In this document: piece by piece, positions 1-10,990 of the stretch | Layout: each line of letters starts with the position of its first letter | How positions within the stretch are numbered: position 1 is the stretch's first letter | Notes under the pieces: generated by a model | Told to the model about the DNA's origin: nothing | Database searches by the model: none | What the model saw: the letters and a program-made list of their open reading frames with translations, nothing else | Translations under genes and position numbers: made by a program | Assembly (NCBI GenBank): GCA_021234155.1 | Contig: JAJEKV010000045.1 | Span: forward strand, 958,147 to 1,022,146 | DNA from: Isoetes taiwanensis | Taxonomy: Eukaryota > Streptophyta > Lycopodiopsida > Isoetales > Isoetaceae | Direction of reading: 5' to 3' | Length of the DNA: 64,000 nt

Positions 1-2
1 GA

Positions 3-170
3 GCAAAGATAGCATTGTCTAAGGCTATTCAATTAGATGGAGAATTTAGAAGCAATGCAGAACTTCTAAGGGAATGCCGGGTTAGTAGATTTGAAGCTCT
101 CACACATGCGACGTTCTCAATGTTTCATGCACGTCTTATCTTTGTTTTTGTATATGCGAAGGCGCAATTT
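3..170 (+). CDS. Possible partial exon at window edge, unrecognised
   Basis: An open frame runs in from the window edge and reads coding-like for about 45 residues (it contains LRECRVSRFEALTHATFSMF) before turning into a hydrophobic, low-information stretch that ends near 245. This would fit the tail of an exon, with the boundary somewhere after position 130. I do not recognise the protein. The 5' part of any gene lies outside the window, and the frame could be chance. Confidence 0.2.
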
Positions 171-249
171 CCATCTGAATTACTTGTGAAGAGTTTGTTT
201 TTATTTTGCATTTTCGTACTGTGGTTTGGTGGTAAGAGCTGTTAAATAT

Positions 250-2160
250 GTTGCATACAATTTCAAGCGTATTCTGTGGGAAACTGTGGGAAACTCTAAA
301 CTGTGGGAAACTCTAAAAAAGATGCTAGTTATGATGGTGTATTCCCTTAGATTGAACTTGCAATAAAGATATTGTATGGATACAAGTTCTGGCCAGGGAT
401 TTGATCTAACATAGGATAGAAAAATATAGCGATCTCGTGCCTCTATGTGATTTCACAGCTTCAAATCTCTACATATTCTTTACATTTCATTAACTATTTG
501 GCATATATTCTCAGTTTTTATAATGGATATCTGGTTATTGTATCATAGTGAGCAATGGGTATATTGGGGGTTTGAATGATATTTAGTTGTTTAACAAATC
601 ATTTAAACATTTTAAACATTTAAACACATTATGATAGTTGCCTTTTTGTATGGAATGATTTGATGATATGGGATCTTAGTTTTTTGTTTTATGAATGTTT
701 TCTACCTTATGTTTGCAGGGCATAAAGTTCGCATAGAGTTGCAAGGCAAAGTCGGGTGATCATAGCTGTGAATGAAGTTATTTCCGCCAAGACCGCTTGT
801 GTGAATTACTTGGTCGTCTTCAGCTATGGAATCTTGAGAATAATATCTCGCTTCAAGACGCCGTGATATGATGAAGAATGCTTTCTTCTACGCAAGGTTG
901 GTCTACAAAGAATATCCTCATACGAGTATAAGAATTCCGTGCCTTTTCGATACATGTTGTTGTGCAAAACAAATCAAATGTCACAATGTCCGATCACAAA
1001 TCTCACCTACGGGACGACACCAATGTTACTAACTTTGGGTCAATAACATTTCCAACCGAATCATCTAACTTGTGAATAATAAATGCTCTGCAAATCTCGG
1101 ATGATTTAATAGAAGCGACTATTGTTGCACTTCTCCCCTGCCGGTGGGTACTATGAATGTAAACAAATAGACATGTTAGGTCCAATTCTTACGTATTTAT
1201 CCAAAGTCCATTCTCTAAGAAATGTTCGAGTTTCCCATACCAACAAGTCTATGAAACTAGTTAGAAAACAAAAGATTACCGGCCTTTAGCTTTGTTGTGA
1301 TGATTTGAAATAATGCCCAATGTGCACAATAAGGAGGTGATATATTTGACAAAATTTCTTCAGTGCACACAACATTTTAGATCTATGACTAACTGATCTT
1401 ACTCTAAATTTAAAAAGGATTTTGGTGGCACGGAATCTCCATGCTTGAATAGACTTGGCGCTCAACTACTCCTGTTCCTTGGTTGGATTTGGGGAAAATT
1501 GGGATAGGGATCTAATTTGTCGCTTCAAATTAGCACCCTCATTCCGGGCAATCGAGTTTGGCTAGGTGTCTCCTAACTAATGAATTAATTAGCTTAATTA
1601 ACTTTAATTAGGTAATTAACCTTTAATTAAACCCTTATTAATTTAGCATAGCTAAATTAATCGCTCATGGTTAATTTCGTAGGTTACATACCCCCATGAT
1701 GGCATATCCTCACCCCGTGGCGGGTCCAGATATTTATACATACACCGTGATAAATATGTGGAACATCACAACATCTTTAGCTTCCTATTAAAAAAAAACT
1801 TTTTCAGAGTAAGAGTTGGTTTTATCATTAATTATAAAGATTCAAGTACAAAGCATCACACATGGTTGAGAAGACTGTGTCATGATGAGAAAATTATAGT
1901 GAGAGATCACTATAGGAAATACATAGCATAGCATCACTATCTTCAAAATGCCATAGTATAAGCTTTTATGGATCATGGAAAAGATGGAATTGAAGTAGGT
2001 ATTGAAGGGCTCAGCCTAGTCCAAAGATATAGCCATTAGCAGCGAGGCTTGCCGAGGTATAGACGAAATAATCATCATCCGCCAACGTAATAATAAGTGG
2101 CCGATATAGATCCCTAACTGCCTATGATTGTAGTACATCGACCAGATCTAGAGAGTGTCT
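250..2160. other. AT-rich stretch without a recognisable gene
   Basis: No frame on either strand shows a domain or a convincing exon. Positions 1575-1680 are a dense run of TTAATTA-type motifs. A pyrimidine-rich acceptor-like site lies near 805-720. I see nothing else supportable. Confidence 0.5.
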
Positions 2161-2168
2161 TTCCGTTA

Positions 2169-2189
2169 GGAAGGAAGGAAGGAAGGAAG
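2169..2189 (-). repeat. Tetranucleotide tail of the LINE
   Basis: Five GGAA units on the plus strand (TTCC on the LINE strand) lie directly after the conserved 3' end GGCCTCCG..GGGCGTTAAAA. The plus-strand LINE end near 58540 also stops in TTCC repeats. The short tail at 43753 stops in TTCTA repeats. The tail is therefore a simple repeat, not poly-A. Confidence 0.7.
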
Positions 2190-2425
2190 TTTATTTTAAC
2201 GCCCACTCGGAGGCCGAGGCCTATGAGACGGCACGCATTGCACGTGCAAAAAGCCAAAACCCCAACACCAAAACAAACAATGTAATCAGACAAGAGAACC
2301 CTACTACCAGGGATGAAAAACCCCCACTTGGGAGGAAAACCCTAACAAAGAGGGCTCTCAAATACCATGCCCCTTAAGAGCAAGTCCGGGACGGCCGAAA
2401 TCTGCAGGATGTAAGCTCCCTGGCG

Positions 2426-3323
2426 CTACCATAGGTGATGCGAGTAACCGATGTAGCGGTGTGTCGAGCATCTAAGATCGCTGTGCACCGCCGGACATGG
2501 GCATAAGGCCGGGCACCACCGGAGGGCATGGTGCTCATCCTCTATCACGTGCATCTCACAACACCGACATATCCTCTCCTCCCCGGGGATCCCAGGCCCG
2601 CCATTCACCCCCAAATACACATGTCTGGTCTCGAGGTAATGGGAACCCGGCCTTATGGCTGCAATAGCTCTCCGTTTCTTCACGAGATGTGTGCTTTCGG
2701 CACCGATGGGGTCCATGCTCAAGGTTGGGATTAACCCCGTGATAGTGCTGCCTTGGGCTTTGCAAGAGTAGAGGCATCCCACGTGAGTGGCAGCATAGCC
2801 CACATCCATTGCCCATTCTCAAGGCGATCGACCGGTGCCACCATCCGTTGGTAATCCATAGACCACCTCCTAAACCATCCCTTACGTTGCTTTCGTGCCA
2901 TACCCTCTTCATTTGGGGCCCCGCGTTAACAACACTGTGGGGGCAAGCGATGCTCATCCATCCCATCCACCTTATGGAAGCAAGTAAGATGCCTTCGCGA
3001 TAGCGTATCGTCAGAAGGCCGTAACCCCGCCTCATACAACGAAATCTGATATGGTACTTGTCCTTCACTCCCAAGCTATATGTCAAGAAAGCTTTTCGCA
3101 CCCCTTTCCAACCTATCCCACGTATTTTTGCTAACCGCTGGGCCCCAAACCTCCACCCCATATAGCAGCACCGCTCAACCAAAGCTCTAAACAGGTGTGC
3201 TCTCCTCGCCATCCACAGAGATCTATCCGAACACGCGTTTTTGTAATCGCATATAAAGCCTTCCGGCCTGACGGCTCTTCTCTCCACACACTCATCCCAC
3301 AAAGATGTTAGTAGTGAAATCAA
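2426..3323 (-). pseudogene. LINE C-terminal region with CCHC-type knuckle
   Basis: This stretch follows the RT on the minus strand. At about 2570-2490 it contains CRCCEMHVIEDEHHALRWC, a C-x2-C-x9-H-x4-C knuckle preceded by KKRRAIAAIRPGSHYLETR. The same arrangement (KKRRIIASIRTGAHHLRLET, then C-x2-C-x9-H-x4-C) occurs on the plus strand at 58023-58180. That shows the motif is a real family feature and not chance. The upstream part is open for 255 residues but has no domain I can name. Confidence 0.7.
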
Positions 3324-3387
3324 TTCCCGGATACTTGAAGCTCGCGACCATCTCCACTTCCCGCCCCCCGTAATAGAACTTCGGGAT

Positions 3388-4090
3388 AGGGTGTTGCGAG
3401 GACAGGATCGTGAGAAGCTTAGTTTTGTGCAAGTTCATTTGTCATTCCGTTGCCCCACGAGAACCCATCGAGGGCATCCAAATGTCTTCTGCATAATCTT
3501 TGGCCGTGGTGAGCTAGCAAAGCTACATCATCCGCGATATAGTAACCGGCTCCACGTGAGGTCGATCGATAATTGCACCCGGCTCCCCATGGTGCCGCAT
3601 CCACGTCTCCAAGCTATCAATATACAACCCAAAAAGCGTTGGAGACAACGGGCAGCCCCGCTTAACTCCCATAGTGCTAGCTACCCGCCGATCCTCATAA
3701 GGCGCGGCATAAATCCCATCATAAAGCCGGTGCACCACATTACGCAACTCCTCGTGGAACTCGCAATTCTTGCAACCTCTACGCCAAAAGATGTCTCTGG
3801 GGACGGTATCATATGCGGTCTTAAAATCTACAAAGCAAAGAATACAAGTCATGTCGCCATTCCGCTTGCCTCCATCAACACTCTCAAAGTGAAGATATGG
3901 TCGGCCGTGGAGTGAGCCGATAAAGCCCGCCCGGCCAATTGTTCGTGACCCTGCCTCCTCGCCCACTTAGTAAGTTTCTTCTCCACCACCGCCAGAGCTT
4001 TGCAACAAATGAAGCTTACCATAATCATCCGTAATTCACGGCTCATCCAGATACCCGGCTTTATGAACGGGAACAACCTTACTAACCATC
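3388..4090 (-). pseudogene. LINE reverse transcriptase domain, frameshifted
   Basis: One minus-strand frame carries ILCFVDFKTAYDTVPRD (RT block 3/A, with the first catalytic Asp) and GVKRGCPLSPTLFGLYIDSL (blocks 4-5). A second frame, after a shift near 3600, gives YYIADDVALLA, the 'Y-A-D-D' active-site block. Upstream at 4076-3990 the sequence reads RELRMIMVSFICCKALAVVEKKL, compatible with the RT 'fingers' region. The catalytic residues are present but not in one frame, so the enzyme cannot be made from this copy. Confidence 0.8.
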
Positions 4091-5149
4091 CACTCAGGGG
4101 GAGCCCCTCGCCAGAGCACGGTTAATGATCACCGCCGGGGCCCTACCACGATGGGCCACCCCATTTCAACAGCCTCGGACCGCAGCCCCTCAAATCCTTT
4201 GCCTTGCCATTCACCGGATGCACGAGACCTTGTCGAACATCCTCCGCGTGGAGCGCAAGCACCTCTCCTACCTGATCAGGGACCGGCATTAGCTCTGGCG
4301 GGTCATATAACTCCCGCAGCGGTGCATCCATTGCTCCACACTTACATTACCTGACCCACCGGCGCTTCTTATATAACACCCACGCCCAAAAAGCTTTTTG
4401 GCTCACGCGCCATGAGCATGTCAAACAAAGCTCACGGGTTTTACGCCATGTATCTCCCCTTCTTGGCTTTTAGGAAGAGCTTATAGTCTTAGGACACGGG
4501 GGTCGCGAATCGTGGATCTATGACCAAGCGCACTGGCTCTTTAGAGCCTTGCAACCAAAGCATCAAACCACGGGTTCTCAGGAAAATGCACGGTGTCCCT
4601 CCTTGGAGGGCCCTTCACTGCAAAGGAAGCTCTCGCCACCGCAAGCGGCGCCCTCACCAGCCATGCACACTGTCTTCTTGCGGTGTGTAGAAGCTATCAA
4701 ACCGCTGTAATTCCCGCACCAACACGATTCATACCGCCCCTCGCTTCGATAGCGTGGGATGTATGGTAACCCTCCACGCCCCTTTTGCGGTGTCTCCGCT
4801 ATTGAGTGCTCCCAATTGCCGTGACATAAAGCGGGTAGTGATCTCGACAAAGCCTCCTCATCCCTCGCGGCTTGTGCCAATGGAGAGGTGTGTAACCATG
4901 TCAAGTGTCGCTACGAGCGAGAAGGTAATCCAACACACTAGCTCCCCATCCCGCCTATCACTCCCGCAAGTAACACCCCCGAAAGTGTGGCCATCGGCGT
5001 GATACCATTACAAATTACCATGTCAAAAAAACCCTCGCAGAGCTGGACCAGCTCGCCAAATGGTCTAACCACCATATCCCGAGTGCCGTGGTATTCGAAT
5101 AGCGGCTATCTCAAGCCAAAGCGGATCAGCATTATCGCCACCTTGGAAG

Positions 5150-5608
5150 GTCACCCGACCGCGAATCGTGTCGCACGAAAGCATTGAAATCTCCCAAAGA
5201 AAACACTTGTCCCCCCGCTGATTATGGCGTCTATGTCATCATACGGTTCCCTATACCGCATCCGGATATCCGTGGTTCCGCATCATGTACCTGGTAGAAC
5301 TTAGAGCCTGCATGGGGAATATAGCAGCTAGCAAGAAACAATGGGACATGACCAGGCTCTAATACCATTACCCACATATAGCGGTTAAACACATCAGACT
5401 TCTGAAGTGTGATCTTGCATGCTAAGGCATCCCTAAAGTAGCAAGCCACTCCACCGTACCCAGCGTCGCCATGGCGCTCATTAGCAAGTGAGAAATGCTG
5501 ATATCCTCGAATGTCTGGCAATCGATGCCCTTCATACTCCCATGTCTCCCCGCAGAAGACGATGTCCATGTCCGTCGCGATCCCATTCAAACCATCGCCC
5601 TTCGCCAC
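5150..5608 (-). pseudogene. LINE APE-type endonuclease domain, frameshifted
   Basis: The minus-strand frame starts with MDIVFCGETWEYEG, the family's 'LxETW' block. It continues through GDAGYGGVACYFRD ('GGV' block) and LASCYIPH ('Y-P' block). After a frameshift in a G-run near 5215 it reaches GDFNAFVRHDSRSG, the catalytic 'GDFN' block. These are the hallmark motifs of the apurinic-endonuclease-like domain that nicks the target for LINE insertion. The terminal 'SDH' motif is not clear to me. Confidence 0.75.
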
Positions 5609-5979
5609 GGGGAAGCCCCTACAATTCCGTGAAACAATAATAAGACACTTTCCTATGCCGACCGGGCCGTGGATCCATCCGAAAAGTTCGAGACGCCGGC
5701 CAGAAGTTGGAATAACTTCGGGCAGCTCGCTTCACGGACCCCCGATGGATGTGCCGCAGATTGTGGAAGGCCTCAATCCGCCTGGCCTGCTCGGCTTGAT
5801 GCCCCCGACCGCCTCGCCCCGCGACACATACTGCTCAGGAGTGCCGCCTCCGCAGAATCGCCCTGGACGAGGAGGCACATATACCTTCATCTTGCCATTA
5901 ACCAAACCAAAGACCCCTCCAAATTTGTCGAATCTCTCTTATCTTGACCAACTCTTGGCTTTTTCCCGTTGTTGCAAGT

Positions 5980-6480
5980 ATGGTGAGATCCACATCCGTG
6001 TATATGGACGCACCTTTCAAGCGACCGGTGCGTTGCAACAACAAAGATTTTGCCTCCCAATCCAAGATGCAAACTTAACTAGCCGAGGTCTCATGCTCTC
6101 GGTCCTCCGATCCCGATTGGACTCTTGATAACCAAATCGTGAATTGAGCTTTGCAAGTACCGTGGTGGTAAGCTTACCCTGGCAAATCCTCGCCTTGCTC
6201 CTCCGGCAATCCCCGCACAATAAGGTTGAGGCGGCGTGCTCGGATGTCTTGCTCCTCACGGTACCGCTGATTCCCCTCGAGCCACCTCGGCCTCGGTATG
6301 GGGGTGCTGGTGCATGACGTGGTGCACTCGGACTCGTTGCACCTCCATTAGGAGGTCCTGCATCTCTTTGTCGTAAGTGGGCCATATGGTTCTCTATATG
6401 TGAGCATCTTCGACATCTCTTGCCCATGCGCCTTTGCTTCATCAAGGAATTGGAGCCCGCCCCGCACCGCTTCCACATCC
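5980..6480 (-). pseudogene. LINE ORF1-like remnant
   Basis: On the minus strand, one frame at about 6240-6180 reads RRLNLIVRGLPEEQGEDLPG. This matches the conserved 'NLxIxGxPE' core of L1-type ORF1 RNA-binding proteins. A neighbouring frame downstream gives RPRLVKFAS, which matches the 'RPRxxxVKF' motif that follows it in the family. The preceding sequence is arginine/glutamate rich and may be the coiled-coil part. The two motifs sit in different frames, so at least one frameshift separates them. The role in the family is binding element RNA and chaperoning target-primed reverse transcription. Confidence 0.6.
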
Positions 6481-7103
6481 TTTTTCCTTAGCATCTATCC
6501 GACCAGCCATGCTTGTGACTTGTACACCGCTGGAGCAACCCCTTCATGTCAGCCCGTGCTTGCGCCATGTCTTCCATCCACTGGCCGGTGGACCTTATCC
6601 AAGCGGTGCCCCATCTCCGTGACTATTTGCGTTGTTGCTTGTATCTCCCCTCTTATCCGGTCCTCAGCCTTTTGGGCTCCCCGCAATCATAATCCCCCCT
6701 GCCGAACTTCCACAAGGGAAATTCGGCTCCTTACGTTGGAGAAGCCGCTTCTTGAGCGCAGCCCGGGCAGATGGTCTGCGGATGCCCTCAAGCTTGCCGA
6801 TTTTAGCACGGAGGGAATCGGCCTGTTCTCGTACAACCCCGATTGCCTCAGCCTGAGATACCTGCTGCCGATGGGGGACGAGGTGTCCAAATTATGGCTC
6901 TTTTCTTCAACGCATGCATCTTTGCCGAGGTGGCCATAGAGGGCCGGGACTGTCAGGTGGATTCCGGCGGCTAAAACAGAGGAAACACCATACAAGTCAT
7001 ACACCGACGGAAAGCTCGTTCGATAAGCTTTCCAACGAGCCCAAGAACGCCTGAATCTGACACCGGAATCCCGAGTTATGAGCAAAAGAGCAGGGCTGAA
7101 ACC

Positions 7104-7320
7104 CTAAGCGCCAGTGTGAGCGCCTAGAAGTTGTTTGCTATAACTGTGAAGTGATAGTTCCACAAGAACCACCATAAGCAGTGAATTCCGGATCAGCAGA
7201 AAGGTTGTCCCACATGGCAACTGTATGGCAGATAGGATCCATTGGGTACTTTTCATGAAGGAAAGAGGTTGAATCAGAGGACAGTGATGCAGAGCTTGGG
7301 AGATTTGCAAAAGTGCGAAG
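7104..7320 (-). other. Coding-like segment, unrecognised
   Basis: On the minus strand one frame is open from about 7316 to a stop near 7118. It has unbiased, protein-like composition (for example HEKYPMDPICHTVAMWDN and FTAYGGSCGTITSQL). No splice sites or domain can be assigned. It may be the end of an exon from a gene cut by the neighbouring LINE, or chance. Confidence 0.2.
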
Positions 7321-7354
7321 AAATGCTAAATTTTTAGGGTTTAAATGGTGATAT

Positions 7355-7445
7355 CATTCACCACATAATTCACCACATGCACCACATGTCACAACATGAT
7401 TCACCAGATGTACGACATGTCACCATATGATTCACCACATTAGTA
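7355..7445. repeat. Degenerate CACCACATG-type minisatellite
   Basis: Variants of TTCACCACATG / CACCATATG recur about seven times, each 10-16 bp apart, with imperfect spacing. Confidence 0.5.
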
Positions 7446-8132
7446 CACCTTGCAACAAACATATCAGGCGTCACATGGGATAACTAATACCTTCAAATTT
7501 ACGAATTCATCTTGCATAGATTAAAAATTGTGGTCTCTTTTATGTATTGCCTTCATTTTAGAGAATAGACGTTTGAATCCATATCCCAAGTTGGCTTCTT
7601 CTATGGAGATGGTGTCTGACTCAGTCAAATAAACACATATGTTGTTTAAATCGTCGTTTCTCACACGACAATGGTATGTTTCAAAGACCGTTGCTAGAGA
7701 TATTTTGTCTATCCAATTCTTATTTGTTTATGTAGTTCATTTTCTAAGAAATAAGTAGTTTGTTCTCCTTTCCTCTGAATTCATATATTGTATGAGTCTT
7801 AGAAAGCCATGCCCCTTGGATGTAAACCCGCAATTGTTAGAATTCTAAATGAATTCAGTTCAATTACATGCATGCCATCTATATAATCTTAGATTGATTT
7901 ATATATATGTATGCAATATATACAATATATATAATATTCATAATAGTTATGTAAGAAGGCATCGTCAGTCATTAAAAATGACAGGGCATGATTAGATATG
8001 TAATAATTATAATAGGATATTAAATCTCTACTCTGCTTCGATTCCTCTGTTCCTTTGTTTACTCTGCTTTCTCTTAACTGAATTGCTCTCCCGCCTAATC
8101 AATCCGACACTGTAAAGCACAAAAGTTTGTTG
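7446..8132. other. Intergenic, AT-rich, upstream of the B3 gene
   Basis: No gene is supported. Positions 7893-7940 are a TA/TATG-rich microsatellite-like run (ATATATATGTATGCAATATA). This interval would hold the promoter of the B3 gene that starts at 8133, but I cannot point to a specific TATA box with confidence. Confidence 0.4.
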
Positions 8133-9022
8133 ATGGCGACTGTGTTTCTGGTCGACGTCAAATTTGGCGAGTTGCTGGTAAGAAAGGGTTGTATTTCTTT
8201 AAGTTATTCTGTCTCCTTGTGATCACTGACATTTTAAGCATGCTGTAGGAGCTAGAGGGAGTTGCAGTAGCACCAGATAAAGAAATCACTGCTGTTGGTT
8301 CGAATCGAAAAAATTATTCTGTCTTCACGGTATCAGTGGCCAAAAGAATCTTCTTCGCTGAAGGATGGGAGCTTTTTTTGCGCGAAAACAACATAACTGA
8401 TGGCACTGCTCTTCTGTGTTTCACATCAAATAACGACACAAACTTGACAGCACGAACTCTTAATGGGACTTATCGTGTAAAATCTCTTGGTAATTGGGAA
8501 CTTGGCGCTCCTAGCGACAATGGACCTGCTAATACAAATAAAAAAGCTGGGCGTGATATTAACAATGATTTTCCTGTGCATGTGGATGTGGATGCGAGAA
8601 TGAGGTTTTTGTTTCTGCGACGATGATTTATCCGATGAAGAAGAACCCGTTATCAAAGAAAGCATTCCGTGTTCTCTCTCGAAGCTAACTTCAACAGAGG
8701 CCCTGCATGCTTGTTGTATTATCTTTTGCTTTCAAGTATTATAAATGTTTTGAATTACTACTCCTTTCTTTTTGCTTAGATACTAGAACAAGAAGATAGG
8801 TGGCTTAAATCCTCCCAAAGGATCCTTTGTGGTAATTATCGGACCCGGTGATCAGAAAGAAGGGTTACCAAGCAAAAAAAGCAAGCATTGTCTCAGCCAT
8901 GGTTGGAATGCTTTCAAAAAATTGTTTGGCTTACGACTTGGTGATATCTTAGAATTTAAATTGCATGGAGATGAACTTCAATGGAATATGAAAGTTCGGA
9001 AGGTCTTGACTTTACATAGGTG
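8133..9022 (+). CDS. Twin-B3-domain (REM-like) DNA-binding protein gene, possibly frameshifted
   Basis: Exon 1 (8133-8177) encodes MATVFLVDVKFGELL and ends on a GTAAGA donor. Exon 2 resumes in phase at 8249 after a TGTAG acceptor. It contains the B3 signature KRIFFAEGWELFLRENNITD..TALLCF, followed by an acidic linker (CDDDLSDEEEPVIKES) that lies in another frame from 8604. Either a small intron or a one-base indel lies near 8615. A third exon (about 8782-9010, acceptor CTAG) carries a second B3-like block, CLSHGWNAFKKLFGLRLGDI followed by LEFKL. Two B3 domains joined by an acidic linker is typical of plant REM-type nuclear transcription factors. The start is supported by a paralogue on the minus strand at 17257 with the same exon 1 length class and intron position. 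Function of the product is inferred from the family only. Confidence 0.65.
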
Positions 9023-9449
9023 AAGCCTCGGTTAATTAGTGTTCGAGGGCTTTTTATGTTTAGAGAGAAACAGCATTTTGTTTTCTTTCAATGTTTTCCT
9101 TATGTGATCGATTCTTAGTTCCCCGACCGTTTTATGTTCTCCAATGTATGATCGGACTCCCGATAAATATATATTGAATGCCCTTTCCATGATTTGTAAT
9201 ATTGTAGTTGGATTGAACATAAGAACCTAAAAAATGTTAGATGGACTATAGCAGCATTGAATGTCAAGTTGTTTGTCATATGCTTATTCATAAATCCACA
9301 CGGGTCATAATTCATTCAATAATTGATAAAATGAAGCTTCCATTTATGGTTGAAGGGCTTTAAGCCGAAAAAGTTTATAGTTTATCTCTTGGCCAACTAA
9401 ATGTTACCGTGTTTAGGCTAATTATTGTTTTTCTATCTACGTGTAATCG

Positions 9450-9720
9450 TAGTTCTTTCTACTTACTCTATTTCCGATTTCGATCATGCATTTATTGAGC
9501 GTGATAAGAAGGAGCATTCTGAAGTTTGCCTCCAATGGAAAAGGAAGTTCTTTGAGGAAGTACTAGCTAGACCAAATAATCGACTTACTTGCAAACTAGA
9601 GCCATCTTTAAGATATTGTGTGGTTTTATTTTCCAAAGATATTATTGTGCTAAATGCACCTGAGGGGTGGCAGTGTGGGCATGAACATGGTAGTTTTACC
9701 TTTAAAAGAATACATGGTTA
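9450..9720 (+). CDS. Coding-like exon downstream of the B3 gene, unrecognised
   Basis: An open frame of about 85 residues runs from about 9465 to a TAA at 9719. It is rich in charged residues early (ERDKKEHSEVCLQWKRKFFE) and ends APEGWQCGHEHGSFTFKRIH. Composition is protein-like and it lies on the same strand as the B3 exons 430 bp upstream, so it could be a further exon of that gene or a separate short gene. The GWQ..H.SFTF ending loosely recalls the last strands of a B3 fold, but I would not assign it. Confidence 0.3.
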
Positions 9721-10335
9721 ATATTCTAAGCTCAATTTCCCTACCTTAAAGTGTGAGAGGGTATGACTTTTATAAACATGTTTTATGATGAAACTTAAAT
9801 AATATCTATGTATGTTTTTTGAAAAATTTTGCTCTATAGTTTATTCTTGCTTCGATCAATAAAATAATTTGACTTCAATGTGTTGAATTCCTTTGCTTTA
9901 TTCATCTATATTTCACTATTGCAAGTTCAATTCCAAATACAATGGTCAATATCATATACCAAGTAATGTTAAGGTTTGCAGTTTATGAAGTTAGCATTTC
10001 AATTGTTATTACATGACTTCTAATTTGCACTCACTAAAGATAACCTATGATAGATCTTCCATATCTTTTAAAGAATATTGTGTTTGCATAAAATATGCGT
10101 TCGATGAATGAGTATAATTGAGTCCCAAATAGCAAATTCAATGCAAATATATGAACATATATGAAAATATCTGAAGAATAAATAGCTCTCCAAACAATGG
10201 TAGTCAGGAATACTATGGACATGACACAAGCGAATGCAATGGTGAAAGGATGACGGGGATATATTATACCCCCCATGGATTGCCTTAAATCCCGACCGGT
10301 TAAAAGAAAATGAACGCTCCAGAACTTGATACGTC

Positions 10336-10735
10336 ATGGGGTATTATAAAAAGGTCATCGGACAGCCAGCCAAAGGGAATGCAACGACATCTTTACATCG
10401 TTGGATAGAAGGGGGCAGGGTGAATCCTGACCATCCATTATGGGCAAGCAGGTCCAAGGAAGATGTAAAAATTAAGGCTTTGAATCGTACCTACGAAAAT
10501 CAATGGGAGTTTCAGGCTTTGAATATTCATTGTCCAGATTGAGGTTTCACGTTCGTCGAAATCAGAGAGGAAATATTCCCCTTGCTTCATCGAAATCTAA
10601 TAAAAAATGTAATTGTGAAATTGTGCCTATGGCAAACACCAGAGCTGTTGTAGTGTATGGTAGTGATGCCATGACGGAGCCTAAGAAACGTGTTGCAAAT
10701 AACAAATGGAGGTGTAGAGTTTGGCGACGAAACTA
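10336..10735 (+). CDS. Two overlapping coding-like frames, unrecognised
   Basis: From 10336 to 10542 one frame reads MGYYKKVIGQPAKGNATTSL and onward. From about 10503 to 10735 a second frame reads through SRLRFHVRRNQRGNIPLASS and ends KKRVANNKWRCRVWRRN. The switch suggests an indel or a missed intron in one coding region. Basic, Trp-containing C-terminus. No family recognised. Confidence 0.25.
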
Positions 10736-10907
10736 GATCATGTTAATCGGCCCGCTAGTGATGATGCAAATTCTAACAGGCTGTCGTCATCCAGAAATGA
10801 TCTTGTGTTTCTGACAACTAAGTGCGCATACATAATTGAATGAAGATTTCTTTAAAAACGCGAAAATTTCAAAAAAGAAAATTTCTTTTTTTTTCCTTTT
10901 CTTTCAC

Positions 10908-10990
10908 TTTCGCGTAAGTGAAACCTTCAGTTTCGCTTACGCGAAATTTTTCCCGCGTAAGCGAAACCCTCAGTTCTGCTTATGCGAAAA
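10908..10990. repeat. Alternating inverted repeats around TTTCGCGTAAGCGAAA
   Basis: TTTCGCGTAAGTGAAAC (10908-10924) is followed after five bases by its near-perfect inverse GTTTCGCTTACGCGAAA (10930-10946). Then CCCGCGTAAGCGAAAC (10951-10966) is followed by a diverged inverse ending TTATGCGAAA (10988). The sequence can fold as two hairpins. In style it resembles the TCGCGA-centred palindromes of the DNA transposons at 23-40 and 54-57 kb, but the arms differ. Confidence 0.7.

Larger units (their letters stand above)
2166..6990 (-). mobile_element. Long, decayed LINE (non-LTR retrotransposon), minus strand
   Basis: Read on the minus strand, the segment holds in order an ORF1-like RNA-binding segment (about 6.2 kb), an APE-type endonuclease (5.6-5.15 kb), a reverse transcriptase (3.97-3.4 kb) and a C-terminal region with a zinc knuckle (2.57-2.49 kb). 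It ends in a tail of tetranucleotide repeats at 2169-2189. This order is the standard architecture of APE-type LINEs. GC content is clearly higher than in the flanks. Frameshifts and stops break every domain, so this copy is dead. The 5' boundary is not sharp; I place it near 6990-7090, where the GC-rich sequence ends. The 3' end shares sequence with two other LINE tails in this window (43753-43829 and about 57945-58550). Confidence 0.85.

Noticed and set aside
2528-6939. Several plus-strand frames across the LINE (for example 5511-6128 and 6400-6939)
   Set aside because: They are shadows of the GC-rich minus-strand element; none has a domain, while the minus strand carries ORF1, endonuclease and RT motifs.
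7020-7090. LTR or promoter signal around GAAAGCTCGTTCGATAAGCTTTC
   Set aside because: A short imperfect dyad only; no partner LTR, primer site or target duplication found.
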